Positions 9,315 to 23,916 of a stretch of DNA of 64,000 nt are shown one piece after another. Numbering within the stretch: position 1 is the stretch's first letter; every line of letters begins with the position of its first letter. The notes beneath the pieces were generated by a model that made no database searches, was not told where the DNA came from, and worked only from the letters and a program-made list of their open reading frames with translations. Origin of the DNA: Glycomyces albidus (GTDB lineage: Bacteria; Actinomycetota; Actinomycetes; Mycobacteriales; Micromonosporaceae); assembly GCF_009451885.1 (NCBI RefSeq), contig NZ_WIAO01000002.1:286009-350008 (forward strand). The letters run 5' to 3'. Made by a program: the position numbers and the translations under genes.

Positions 9315-9318
<4 letters not shown>
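8164..9318 (+). CDS. argJ: bifunctional ornithine acetyltransferase / N-acetylglutamate synthase
   Basis: 384 aa. It moves acetyl from N-acetylornithine to glutamate and may also make N-acetylglutamate from acetyl-CoA. The precursor is self-cleaved before the nucleophile Thr180, in the conserved [18 protein letters not shown] block; [19 protein letters not shown] is another family block. GTG 8164 overlaps the argC stop; GTG 8170, two codons later, is an alternative. The last four bases overlap argB (ATGA). With argJ present, the operon uses the cyclic acetyl pathway, and no argA or argE is needed here. Confidence 0.97.
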
Positions 9319-15522
<6,204 letters not shown>

Positions 15523-15552
15523 GCGTGCGGGGCGCCGCGGCGCCCCGCACGC
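15523..15552. terminator. bidirectional terminator between argH and the CBM2 protein gene
   Basis: A perfect 14-bp inverted repeat, GCGTGCGGGGCGCC and GGCGCCCCGCACGC, separated by two bases. It starts one base after the argH stop and ends two bases before the stop of the convergent gene at 15554. Confidence 0.8.
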
Positions 15553-15553
15553 C

Positions 15554-16381
15554 TCACATCTCGGTGCACCGGTGCCCGTCGGCCCACACCTCGAGGTGCG
15601 GCGGCGCCTGATACGGGCCTGAGACCAGGAATCCGAACGCGGCGCTGCCGCCGGCGGGGATCTCCCGGTTCCACGGGGCCGGACCGATCGCGAGCTCCGA
15701 GCCGTTCCGGGTCGCGGTGGCGTTCCAGATGTGGGCGAGCGTCTGGCCGCCGGGGAGGGCGACGATGGCGTGCCAGTCGCGGATCGCCTCGATCGCCGTG
15801 ATGGTCACCTGCATCGCGTACCCGGTGCCCCACTGGCCCGTCACGTCGGCGGTGAACGTGCAGTGCTCTGAAGCGGCCCCCTGCTCGATGACGATGTTGG
15901 GCCCGCAGCGGCCGAGCCACTCCGAGCCGTCGGCGCGGCGCTCCTGGCAGATCTTCATCGTCACGTACTCGATCGGGGCGCCGCCGGGGGCGACCAGGTC
16001 GAAGGCGTACGTCTGGTCCGCCGAGCCGAGCGGCATCGGCACGATGTGCTCCACCGCCGCCCAGTCGTTGACGTGGCCGGTGAACTCGATCTGCCGGTCG
16101 GCGGGGATCACCGGCAGGCACGGGTTGCCGTCCGAGCCGTCGCGGATCACCGCGACGCCGCTGACGGCCACGCGGTGCTCCTCGGGCGGGTGCACGGCGG
16201 GCCAGGAGGCCTCGCCGGAGGTCTCGAAGAGCGTGCATCCGTCCTCGCCCCGGACGCTGTTGTAGAACGGGGTGGGGGCCTGCTCGGGGTGCTCGGCCGC
16301 GGCCGGCGCGGCGAGCGCGCCCGCCGTCAGCAGTCCGGTCAGGACGGCGAGCGCTCGAAGGAGGCGTGGCGGTCGTTTCAT
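15554..16381 (-). CDS. secreted protein with C-terminal family 2 carbohydrate-binding module
   Basis: 275 aa from ATG 16381, with GGGAG five bases upstream. Residues 1-33 form a Sec signal peptide ending near PAAAEHPEQ. Residues ~34-180 form a Cys-containing domain I do not recognise. The last ~95 residues match CBM2: SWxV-like start, HIWNATATRNGSELAIG, then WNREIPAGGSAAFGFLVSG. CBM2 binds cellulose or xylan. No catalytic domain is visible, so the protein probably binds polysaccharide or cell wall without cutting it, or the N-terminal part is an unrecognised enzyme. A promoter with an overlapping palindrome lies upstream. Confidence 0.85.
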   Translation of the reverse strand: MKRPPRLLRALAVLTGLLTAGALAAPAAAEHPEQAPTPFYNSVRGEDGCTLFETSGEASWPAVHPPEEHRVAVSGVAVIRDGSDGNPCLPVIPADRQIEFTGHVNDWAAVEHIVPMPLGSADQTYAFDLVAPGGAPIEYVTMKICQERRADGSEWLGRCGPNIVIEQGAASEHCTFTADVTGQWGTGYAMQVTITAIEAIRDWHAIVALPGGQTLAHIWNATATRNGSELAIGPAPWNREIPAGGSAAFGFLVSGPYQAPPHLEVWADGHRCTEM

Positions 16382-16442
16382 GGGAACTCCCAAGGGAAGT
16401 GGGGCGCTCCCAACCGCGGCGGTCCGCACGCCTGCGCCGACG

Positions 16443-16480
16443 TTGGATCTAAATATCCAAATGTAACGGTCTATTGTCAA
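16443..16480 (-). promoter_or_regulatory. promoter with palindromic operator for the CBM2 protein gene
   Basis: On the minus strand a perfect -35 TTGACA (16475-16480) is followed after 17 bases by GATATT (16452-16457). The inverted repeat TTGGAT-N6-ATCCAA (16443-16460) covers the -10 element, the usual position for a repressor operator. The region is clearly more AT-rich than its surroundings. The transcript would have a leader of about 65 bases. Confidence 0.65.
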
Positions 16481-18492
16481 GTCCCCGGCCGCTGCCAGCC
16501 GGTGGCGTCGAGGACCGTGCGCTCCACGAACGGCGCCAGCGTGGCCGCGTACGTGTCCGTCAGGTGCGAGGTGTCGCGGTAGACCAGGATGTTCCCGATC
16601 GCCGCCGGGCACTCGCCGTCGGGGCACACGTACGGCGTGAGGTCCGCGAACGCGACGTTGTCCGGGACGTCCTCGAGGGCCGCGCTCGGGTCGGTCGGGT
16701 CGTGGCTCGGTTCGGCCTCGAACACGCAGGCGCCGGCGCCGATGCGCGCCACGCATTCGGGCACCGGGTCGGGGAACCGCGGCAGGTCCCGCAGGGCGAG
16801 CACCGGGATCCCCCAGGCGTCGAGTTCGCGCCACCGGTCGACGAAGCCGGGGTAGGCCCGCTCGTCGTCGGTGTGGGCCCGGCCCGAGAGCGTCACGACC
16901 AGGTCCGGCCGCTGCTCCTCGAGCTGCCCGAGCGCCCACTCGTTGTACTCGGCGCAGTCGGCGTCGAACTCCCCGCGCACCTCTTCGATCCCCGGCTCGG
17001 ACGTGAACTGGCAGCTGCTCTTGGACAGCACCAGGAGCCGCCAGCCGTTGCCGAGCGCGGCCTGCTCGAACGCCGGGAAGTAGTGCGCGATGCGCGAGGC
17101 CCCGACGAGCGCGACCGTGCGCTGCCCCTCGGCGTCGCCGAAGACGCACAGGCGCCGGGCGCCGTCGCAGTCGTCCTCGCCCTTGTAGACGCGCGGGAGG
17201 TCCTGCGCGACGGTCTCCAGCGGCGGCAGGAGCGGCATGTCCTCGGGGAGCGACTCGGCGAGGGCGGGGTCGTCGAGGACGGCCGCACCGGGGTAGGCGT
17301 CGCCGTCCTCGAGGGCTTCGGCGATCTCGGCCTCCAGCCGCTCCTGCCGCTCGGCGAGCTGCGCCTGGGCCGCGCCGGCGGTGACGACCACCGGGACGAG
17401 GAACGCCGCCGCAACCGCGACCGACCAGCGGCGGGTGCTGGTGCGCCGCGGGGCGGTCCGGTCCTCGACGAACCGCTTCGTCAGGTACGCGGCCGCGAGC
17501 GAGAGGCCGAGCACGAGGACGCCGCCGAGGACCGTGGCGGTCGAGCGGCCCGCGATGTACAGGTAGGCGACGAGGATCGGCCAGTGCCACAGGTACAGCG
17601 AGTACGAGTGGTCGCCGACGGCGGCGAGCGGCCGCCAGGTGAGCAGCCGGTCGGCGCCCCAGCGGCTCCCGGTGGTGCCCGAGACGATCACGAGCAGCGC
17701 CGCCCCGGTGGGCCACAAGGCGATCCATCCGGGGAACATGGTCGAGACCTCCAGGAGCGCGCCGCACGAGAGCAGCGCGGCGAGTCCGGTCCAGCCGAGC
17801 ACGACCCGGACGCGTTCGGGGAGCTTGAGGAACGGCAGCGCGATGGCGAGCATCCCGCCGAGGGCGAACTCCCACAGCCGCGCCCCGGTGTCGAAGTACG
17901 CCCACTGCTGCCGCTCGGCGGTCGCGGCCACCGAGTACGCGAGCGAACCGGCGAAGACGGCGGCGCAGCCGGCGAGCACCGCGGCGCGCGGACTCGCCTT
18001 GAGCGCCTTGGCGGCGGCCGCCGCGAGCGCGACGAGCACCAGCCAGGCCAGGTAGAACTGGCCCTGGATCGACAGGGACCAGAAGTGCTGCAGCGGGCTC
18101 AGGGGCTTGTCGCGGGCAAGGTAGTCCACAGTGTTGCTCGCGAGCGTCCAGTTCTCGAAGTACAGGGCCGAGGCGACGGTCTCGCAGGCCACGTCGTACT
18201 GGCGCGTCCCGGGCAGCAGCAGCCAGCCCATGAGGAGCACGGCGAGCAGGACCACCGCGGCGGCCGGGAAGAGCCGGCGGGCGAGCCGGGCCAGGAACGC
18301 GACGGGCTGGACGCGCCCGTCGCGTTCGACGCCGCGAAGCAGCGAACCGGTGATGAGGAAGCCGGTCAGGAACAGGAAGACGTCGACGCCGCCGGACACC
18401 CGGCCGAACCAGATGTGGTAGACGGCGACCAGCAGGACCGCGAAGGCGCGCAGTCCCTGGATCTCGGGGCGGTACACATGCGAGGACGGCAC
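16477..18492 (-). CDS. acyltransferase_3 (OafA/YrhL-type) fused to SGNH domain, membrane O-acyltransferase
   Basis: 671 aa. Residues ~1-380 hold about ten membrane segments of the acyltransferase_3 family, starting RPEIQGLRAFAVLLVAVYH with the conserved His, then GGVDVFLFLTGFLITGSLL and the FWSLSIQGQFYLAW block. Residues ~420-671 are an extracytoplasmic SGNH-like hydrolase domain (VALVGASRIAHYFPAF near its start; YRDTSHLTDTYA near its end, holding the Asp/His pair). Such fusions O-acetylate cell-surface glycans. The SGNH nucleophile region reads GASRIAH instead of the usual GDSH, so Ser is kept while Asp is Ala. Neighbours give no substrate. Confidence 0.88.
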   Translation of the reverse strand: MPSSHVYRPEIQGLRAFAVLLVAVYHIWFGRVSGGVDVFLFLTGFLITGSLLRGVERDGRVQPVAFLARLARRLFPAAAVVLLAVLLMGWLLLPGTRQYDVACETVASALYFENWTLASNTVDYLARDKPLSPLQHFWSLSIQGQFYLAWLVLVALAAAAAKALKASPRAAVLAGCAAVFAGSLAYSVAATAERQQWAYFDTGARLWEFALGGMLAIALPFLKLPERVRVVLGWTGLAALLSCGALLEVSTMFPGWIALWPTGAALLVIVSGTTGSRWGADRLLTWRPLAAVGDHSYSLYLWHWPILVAYLYIAGRSTATVLGGVLVLGLSLAAAYLTKRFVEDRTAPRRTSTRRWSVAVAAAFLVPVVVTAGAAQAQLAERQERLEAEIAEALEDGDAYPGAAVLDDPALAESLPEDMPLLPPLETVAQDLPRVYKGEDDCDGARRLCVFGDAEGQRTVALVGASRIAHYFPAFEQAALGNGWRLLVLSKSSCQFTSEPGIEEVRGEFDADCAEYNEWALGQLEEQRPDLVVTLSGRAHTDDERAYPGFVDRWRELDAWGIPVLALRDLPRFPDPVPECVARIGAGACVFEAEPSHDPTDPSAALEDVPDNVAFADLTPYVCPDGECPAAIGNILVYRDTSHLTDTYAATLAPFVERTVLDATGWQRPGT

Positions 18493-18570
18493 GCGAACAA
18501 TCTACGCAAGTACCGCAAAGCCTGCGTTGTCCCGGTCTGCACTCGCGGTGAACAGGACGTGGCGGCCCGG

Positions 18571-19104
18571 TCAGATCTCCTGCGAGAGCCGGCGCAGCCG
18601 CACGCTCGTGACGACCGTGAGCAGGCCCCAGACCACCGCGAAGAACCCGATGGTCACCACCAGCGCGATCGCGCCCTCCTCGGGGTCGGCGAGCAGCAGG
18701 ATCCCCAGGATCACCCCGGCGAGTCCGGAGAGGATGAACAGCCAGCGGCCGCCGGGGTCGCCGGCGAGGCCGACCCCGCTCACGATCGAGCCGATGCCGG
18801 TCACGATGGCCCAGAACGCGATCACGTACAGCAGCGCGAGCGCCGAGATCCCCGGCCAGACGAGCGCTATGATGCCTGCGACGACGCCGAGCACGCCGAC
18901 GCCGATGAGGACGGCGCGGCCGGTGTGCCGCCGCATGCCCATGGCGATCGCGGTGGCGCCGTCGACGACCGCGTACGCGCCGAACAGGATCACCATCGCG
19001 ATGAGCGTGATCCCGGGCCACAGGATCGCCAGCGCCCCGAACAGGATCGTGACGATCCCGCGCGCCAGCACCCAGGCCCAGTTCCTGGCGAGCAGCTCGA
19101 GCAT
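18571..19104 (-). CDS. HdeD-family (DUF308) membrane protein
   Basis: 177 aa from ATG 19104; GTG 19113 in the same frame is an alternative. Six hydrophobic segments in three pairs are visible, with the typical HdeD start (NWAWVLARGIVTILFGALAI, then LWPGITLIAMVILFGAYAVVDG). E. coli HdeD is linked to acid resistance, but the biochemical role of the family is unknown. The gene stands alone between the acyltransferase and a toxin remnant on the other strand. Confidence 0.87.
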   Translation of the reverse strand: MLELLARNWAWVLARGIVTILFGALAILWPGITLIAMVILFGAYAVVDGATAIAMGMRRHTGRAVLIGVGVLGVVAGIIALVWPGISALALLYVIAFWAIVTGIGSIVSGVGLAGDPGGRWLFILSGLAGVILGILLLADPEEGAIALVVTIGFFAVVWGLLTVVTSVRLRRLSQEI

Positions 19105-19215
19105 TCCGACCACCCCGTTCCACCTGCGGCGACGCCCTACCAGCCACGCTAGTCCCGACCGCCCCGGGCGATGCCGTTTCCACGGAAACCGGGCCGCCGG
19201 ATCGAGCCGCAACGC

Positions 19216-19353
19216 CGGACCCGGATGCTCGTCGACCGGATGCGGACCATCGACACCCGTTCCGTGACCGGTGACCTGGTGGACTTCCTCAACCCGGAGG
19301 ACATGGAGCAGGTCGAGTACGCCGTCGTCCGCTATCTCGGCCTGATGGGCTGA
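19216..19353 (+). pseudogene. remnant of a MazF/PemK-type toxin, C-terminal part only
   Basis: An open frame of 60 codons from ATG 19171 ends in about 45 residues that resemble the C-terminus of MazF-family mRNA interferases: LVDRMRTIDTRSVTGDLVDF, then LNPEDMEQVEYAVVRYLGL. The usual toxin has 105-115 residues; its N-terminal half with the catalytic Arg/Ser/Thr is absent, and no antitoxin gene lies upstream. The first ~16 codons look unrelated and contain the palindrome GTTTCC-AC-GGAAAC (19176-19189). A short functional ORF cannot be excluded. Confidence 0.6.
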
Positions 19354-19364
19354 GCGAACGCGGC

Positions 19365-19393
19365 AGGGCCCCGGCGCCGCGCGCCGGGGCCCT
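19365..19393. terminator. hairpin terminator upstream of the MMPL gene stop
   Basis: Perfect 13-bp inverted repeat AGGGCCCCGGCGC and GCGCCGGGGCCCT with a three-base loop. It lies between the MazF remnant and the convergent MMPL transporter gene. Confidence 0.75.
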
Positions 19394-19403
19394 CGGTCTC
19401 CTT

Positions 19404-21521
19404 TCAGACCCGGGCGGGTTCGCGGGCCGGTTCGGGTTCGGGTTCGACCGTGACGTGGGGGAGGACCCGGTCGAGCCACGCCGGCATCCACCAGGCGCCG
19501 CGGCCCATGACCTTCATGATCGCGGGGACCAGGAGGACCCGGATGACGAAGGCGTCGATGAAGATCGCCGCGGCCATGCCGACGCCGAACTGCTGGAGCA
19601 TCCGCGACTCGCTGAAGATGAACGCGCCGAACACGGCGATCATGATCGCGGCCGCGGCGGTGACGACCCCGCCGGTGGATGCGAGGCCCTTGCGGACGGC
19701 CTCGGTGGCGTCGCCGGTGCGCACCCACTCCTCGCGCATGCGGGACATGAGGAACACCTCGTAGTCCATCGAGAGCCCGAAGATGATCGCGAACGACATG
19801 ACGGGCACGAACGCCTCGATCGGCCCCGGCTCGGCGCCGAGGGCGCCGTCCTGGAACATCCAGGTGACCAGGCCCAGGCTCGCGCCGATGGTCAGCAGGT
19901 TGAGGATCGCGGCCTTCACGGGGATGAGGATCGAGCGGAACACGACCATGAGCAGGAGCATGGACAGGCCGACGACGAGGATCAGGAACAGCGGGGCCCG
20001 CTGCTCGATGATGTCGCTGAAGTCGATCGCCGCGGCGGTCGCGCCGCCGACGAGTTGGTCGCCCGCGGCCTCGTCGAGGACGTCGCCGCGCAGCTGGTGC
20101 ACCAGGTCCACGGTCGCCTCGTCGCTGGGCCCGCCGGTGCCGATCACGGTCGACATCCACAGGTCGTCGCCGATCGGGAACGCCGGCGTCACGAACTCCA
20201 CGGTGTCCAGTTCGTCGATCGCCCGGTAGGCGGCGTCCGCCTCGGTCGCGGTCCCGTCGGTGACGACCAGGAGCGGCCCGTTGAAGCCCTTCCCGAAGCC
20301 CTCGGAGAGCAGGTCGTACGCCTGGCGGCTCTGGAGCTCCTCGGCCTCGGTGCCCGCGTCGGCGAACCCGAGCCGGACGCCCGTCAGCGGTGCCGACAGG
20401 GCGACCAGGCCCACGGTGACGAGGACGATCGCGAGCCACGCCTGCTTCTCGACCAGGCGGGACCACGCGTTCCAGCGCCGCCCCGGCACGCCCTTGGCCT
20501 TCGCCGCGTGCTTCCTGACGCGCTTCTCGATCCGCTTGCCGAACAGCGCCAGCAGCGCCGGCAGCAGCGTCACCGACGCGAGCATCGTCACCAGCACCAC
20601 GAGCGCCACCGCGACGGAGACCGACTGCAGTGCACCGAGACCCAGCGCGTACAACCCGATGAGCGCCACGATGACGACGGACCCGGCGAACAGGACCGAC
20701 CGGCCCGCGGTGTCGAGCGCGGTCGCCGCCGCGTCCCGGCGGCTCGCGCCGCCGAGCAGCTCGGAGCGGAACCGCGCGAAGATCAGCAGCGCGTAGTCGA
20801 CGCCCACGCCCAGGCCCACCAGGAACAGGATCGGCGTCAGGTACGTCGGCAGGGTCGTCGCATGGGACACGATCTGCGCCAGGCAGAACGTGGTCCCGAC
20901 CGCGAACACCGCGGTGATCAGCGGCAGGCTCGCGGCCAGGAACGACCCGAACATGAGCACGAGGATCACCAGCGCCGCGAGGATGCCGATGCCCTCGGCG
21001 GCCCCGCCGCCGCCCTCCTCGGCCTCGCGGACCGGGTCGCCGCCGAGCGCGACCTCGAGGCCGTCCCCGGAGGCGTCCTCGGCGACCGGCAGCAGCGCCG
21101 CGGCCTGCTCGGTGGTCCCGTCGAACGCGGCGGTCGCGTACCCGACGGTCCCGTCCGCGCTGATCGCGCCGGGCTCGGTGAACGGGTCGGTGACGTCGCC
21201 GACGCCGGGCATGGCGGCGATCTCGTCGAGCAGCGCCGCGACGCGGTCCTGCTCGGCCGCGACCGAGTCGGCCGCGAAGACCACCTGCACCGAGACCTGG
21301 TCGGCCTCGGGGGCGCGGTCGGCGAGGAGGTCGGACAGCTCCTGGGACTCGGTCCCGGGCATCGAGTAGTCGTCCTCGAACGCGGAGCCGATCGCCGCGG
21401 CGGCGCCGATCGAGCCGGCGAACACGAGGACCCACAGGAGGAGCGCGATCAGCGGGCGCCGCTGGGTCCGGTCGGACAGGCGGGCCATCGCCGAACGTCG
21501 TGAGGCAAGGTCTGGTTCCAT
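19404..21521 (-). CDS. MMPL/RND-family transporter
   Basis: 705 aa from ATG 21521, chosen for the GGGAGAG site eight bases upstream; ATG 21488 is an alternative. It has the two-fold RND layout: one membrane segment near residues 20-45, an outer domain, five to six segments (~180-360), then the same again. The motif GVGVDYALLIFARFRSELLGG and its repeat FGLSMDYEVFLMSRMREEW are the conserved MMPL proton-relay helices with their Asp. Family members export lipids or drugs with proton motive force. The substrate is unknown, and no lipid synthesis gene adjoins it. Confidence 0.92.
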   Translation of the reverse strand: MEPDLASRRSAMARLSDRTQRRPLIALLLWVLVFAGSIGAAAAIGSAFEDDYSMPGTESQELSDLLADRAPEADQVSVQVVFAADSVAAEQDRVAALLDEIAAMPGVGDVTDPFTEPGAISADGTVGYATAAFDGTTEQAAALLPVAEDASGDGLEVALGGDPVREAEEGGGGAAEGIGILAALVILVLMFGSFLAASLPLITAVFAVGTTFCLAQIVSHATTLPTYLTPILFLVGLGVGVDYALLIFARFRSELLGGASRRDAAATALDTAGRSVLFAGSVVIVALIGLYALGLGALQSVSVAVALVVLVTMLASVTLLPALLALFGKRIEKRVRKHAAKAKGVPGRRWNAWSRLVEKQAWLAIVLVTVGLVALSAPLTGVRLGFADAGTEAEELQSRQAYDLLSEGFGKGFNGPLLVVTDGTATEADAAYRAIDELDTVEFVTPAFPIGDDLWMSTVIGTGGPSDEATVDLVHQLRGDVLDEAAGDQLVGGATAAAIDFSDIIEQRAPLFLILVVGLSMLLLMVVFRSILIPVKAAILNLLTIGASLGLVTWMFQDGALGAEPGPIEAFVPVMSFAIIFGLSMDYEVFLMSRMREEWVRTGDATEAVRKGLASTGGVVTAAAAIMIAVFGAFIFSESRMLQQFGVGMAAAIFIDAFVIRVLLVPAIMKVMGRGAWWMPAWLDRVLPHVTVEPEPEPAREPARV

Positions 21522-21814
21522 GCCGCGACTCTCCCGGCGGGCCGCCCCGCCCCGCATCGGCCGCGCAGCGGCAATCGCGCTACACCCGCAGGATCACGAC
21601 CGGCCCGGACCGTACCTCCCCGGTAGCATCACGGCCCGCCGGTCCGCGCGGGGTGCACCGACCAGACCCCGGACGCGGTCGCCACCGGCGCACCCGGGCG
21701 TTCCGCCGAGCGAGCCGAGACGCAACGCCCGTCCCGTCGGCGGCGGCCCCGGCCGCATATGCGACATCAATCCACAGAGGGCGGACCTGGTCTCGTACGC
21801 GGTCGCCACCGACT

Positions 21815-21989
21815 TCTCGGCGCGGCGGGCGGCTTCGGGGATGGCGGCCATGAGGGCGCCGACGTCGGCTTTCGTGGCGGGCCGGCCGAGCGCGAACCGC
21901 AGGAAGGAACGGACGTCGTCGGGGTCGGCGCCCATGGCGAGCAGCACGCGGGCGGGCTGGGCGATCCCGGCCGATTCCCGTCCGGGTGC
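21815..21989 (-). pseudogene. remnant of a NifS/IscS-like cysteine desulfurase (C-terminal fragment)
   Basis: Minus-strand frame reading ESAGIAQPARVLLAMGADP, then DDVRSFLRFALGRPATKADV and GALMAAIPEAARRAEKSV matches the C-terminal ~55 residues of class V aminotransferase-fold cysteine desulfurases. The region before it would be the active-site cysteine loop (SGSAC-AG-type); here it reads GRESAGIAQ, and upstream homology ends. No PLP-binding part is present. This occupies part of the 486-base stretch 21558-22043 between the MMPL and response regulator genes; I see nothing else there. Confidence 0.62.
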
Positions 21990-22043
21990 GCGGCCGGCGA
22001 ATCGAAGCCGACCGCCCGCCTCCTCAGCGGCCGTCTCGCGGCA

Positions 22044-22715
22044 TCATTCGCCTTCGGTCCACGTCGGACGGACCAGCCCGGCCTCGTACGCGGTCACCAC
22101 GAGCTGCGCCCGGTCCCGCGCCGACAGCTTCGACATGATGCGGCTGACGTGCGTCTTCGCCGTCGCCGGCGACAGGAACAGCGTCTTGGCGATCTCGTCG
22201 TTGCTCATGCCCGTCGCCACGAGCTTGAGGACCTCGGTCTCCCGCTCGGTCAGCGCGCCCAGCTTCGAGCTCGGCTCGGGCCGCGCGACCCGCCCCGCGA
22301 ACTCGGCGATGAGCCGCCGCGTCACCTTCGGCGAGATGAGCGCCTCGCCCGCCGCGACCACGCGGATCGCGTGCAGCAGCTCGTCCGGGTCGGTGTCCTT
22401 CACGAGGAACCCGCTCGCGCCGGCCCGCAGCGCCCGGTACACGTAGTCGTCCTCGTCGAACGTCGTCAGGATGACGACCTTGACGCCGTCGAGCTTCGGG
22501 TCCCGCCCGATCCGCTCGGTCGCCTCCAGGCCGTCCATGCGCGGCATCCGGATGTCCATGAGCACCACGTCGGGCCGCTTGCTGCGCACCAGCTCCAGCG
22601 CCTCCGAGCCGTCGCTCGCCTCGGCGACCAGCTCGATGTCCTCCTCGTCGCCGAGGATCGACGCGAACCCGGCCCGCACCAGCCGCTGGTCGTCGACGAG
22701 CATCACCCGGATCAC
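22044..22715 (-). CDS. NarL/FixJ-family response regulator
   Basis: 223 aa from GTG 22715, chosen because GGAGG lies seven bases upstream and the start overlaps the kinase stop as GTGA. An ATG at 22736 in the same frame is less likely. The receiver has D8-D9, phospho-acceptor Asp54 (VVLMDIRMP) and FLVKDTDPDELL. The LuxR-type DNA-binding domain covers ~155-215 (LTERETEVLKLVATGMSNDEIA). It is translationally coupled to its kinase. Confidence 0.94.
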   Translation of the reverse strand: MIRVMLVDDQRLVRAGFASILGDEEDIELVAEASDGSEALELVRSKRPDVVLMDIRMPRMDGLEATERIGRDPKLDGVKVVILTTFDEDDYVYRALRAGASGFLVKDTDPDELLHAIRVVAAGEALISPKVTRRLIAEFAGRVARPEPSSKLGALTERETEVLKLVATGMSNDEIAKTLFLSPATAKTHVSRIMSKLSARDRAQLVVTAYEAGLVRPTWTEGE

Positions 22716-23851
22716 TTCGCTACCTCCAACGGCCACGTGGCCTCGACGATGAAGCCGCCGTCCTCGCGCGGCCCCGCGTCGAAGGTACCGCCGAGCCCTT
22801 CGGCCCGCTCGCGCATCCCCGTCAGACCGTTCCCGGCCGCCTTCTGGCCCTTGGCATCCCCAACGCCGTCGTCGGCGACCGCGACCGCCAGCGTCGACGT
22901 CCCCGTCACCACCCTGACCTGCACCCGGGACGCCCGCGCGTGCCGCATCACGTTCGTCAGCGACTCCTGCACCACCCGGTACGCGGCCGCGTCCACGGCC
23001 GCCGGCAGCTCCGCGCTCCCGTCGACGCGCAGCTCCACGTCGAGCCCCGACGCCCGCGCCGCGTCCACGAGGGACGGCAGGTCGTCCAGGCCCGGCCCCG
23101 GCCCGGTCGGCGAGTCCTCACCGGCCTCCCGCAGCACCCCGACCATCGCCCGCAGCTCCCGCAGCGAGAGCTGCGTGGTCTCCGCGACGATCGCCAGCAC
23201 GTCCTCGGTCCGGTAACCGGGGTCCTTGCGGAGCTTGCGCAGCGCGGCCGCCGTCTGCACGTTGATGAGCGACAGGTGGTGCCCGACCGCGTCGTGCAGC
23301 TCCCGCGCGATCCGGATCCGCTCCTCGGCGACGCTGCGCCGCCGCGCCTCGTCCAACGCGATCAGCGTCTCGGCCCGGTAGCGCCGGTAGTGCGCCACCA
23401 CGGCCCCGATCGCCGGGACCGCGACGATCCACCCGCCGAGCATGAGCGTCTCGCTCACGGTCATGTGCGCGAAGTTCGAGACGACCTCGGAGACCACGAC
23501 GATCACGAACGTGGCCGCCGCGATCACCGACGCCGCGACCAGCCGCCCCAGCGACGCGAGCGTGTACAGCGCGATCACGAACGCCGACAGCATCGGCCCG
23601 TCCGTCGACGACGACGGGTAGTACACGATCGTGGCCGCCCACGTGGCCACCGTGACCGCGAGCGGGTACGCCGAGCGGAAGAACAGCACCACGACCGACA
23701 CCGACATCGCGATCCAGCCGAGGTTCTCGCTGAGCCCCTGCACGTCGATGCTCTTGAGCTCCCACTGCACCAGCGACCAGGCGATGACGACCACCGCGTT
23801 GACCGACCCCACGACGAGGTCGATCGGCCGGAACAGGGAACCGAACGTCAC
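22712..23851 (-). CDS. NarL-type sensor histidine kinase
   Basis: 379 aa from GTG 23851, with a weak GGCGGC upstream; longer in-frame starts would run into a Gly/Pro-rich segment without homology. Residues ~15-150 hold four to five membrane segments with little outside the membrane. The HisKA_3 box ARELHDAVGHHLSLINVQ follows, then the ATPase domain (VVQESLTNVMRHAR and GNGLTGMRERAEGLGG). This arrangement is DesK-like. It is first in the kinase-regulator operon. Confidence 0.92.
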   Translation of the reverse strand: MTFGSLFRPIDLVVGSVNAVVVIAWSLVQWELKSIDVQGLSENLGWIAMSVSVVVLFFRSAYPLAVTVATWAATIVYYPSSSTDGPMLSAFVIALYTLASLGRLVAASVIAAATFVIVVVSEVVSNFAHMTVSETLMLGGWIVAVPAIGAVVAHYRRYRAETLIALDEARRRSVAEERIRIARELHDAVGHHLSLINVQTAAALRKLRKDPGYRTEDVLAIVAETTQLSLRELRAMVGVLREAGEDSPTGPGPGLDDLPSLVDAARASGLDVELRVDGSAELPAAVDAAAYRVVQESLTNVMRHARASRVQVRVVTGTSTLAVAVADDGVGDAKGQKAAGNGLTGMRERAEGLGGTFDAGPREDGGFIVEATWPLEVAK

Positions 23852-23916
23852 GCCGCCAAGCCTAGGACGGCCGAGGGCGGCCCCGGGAGCGCCCGGGTCC
23901 CGGGCGCTCCCGCCGG

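Noticed and set aside
16474..19152. 892-codon plus-strand frame opposite the acyltransferase and HdeD genes
   Set aside because: Low-complexity Arg/Glu/Gly translation, antisense to two confident genes.
15554..19183. Very long minus-strand frame continuing upstream of the CBM2 protein
   Set aside because: Only the last 275 codons have a signal peptide and a domain. The upstream part is the out-of-frame shadow of the acyltransferase.
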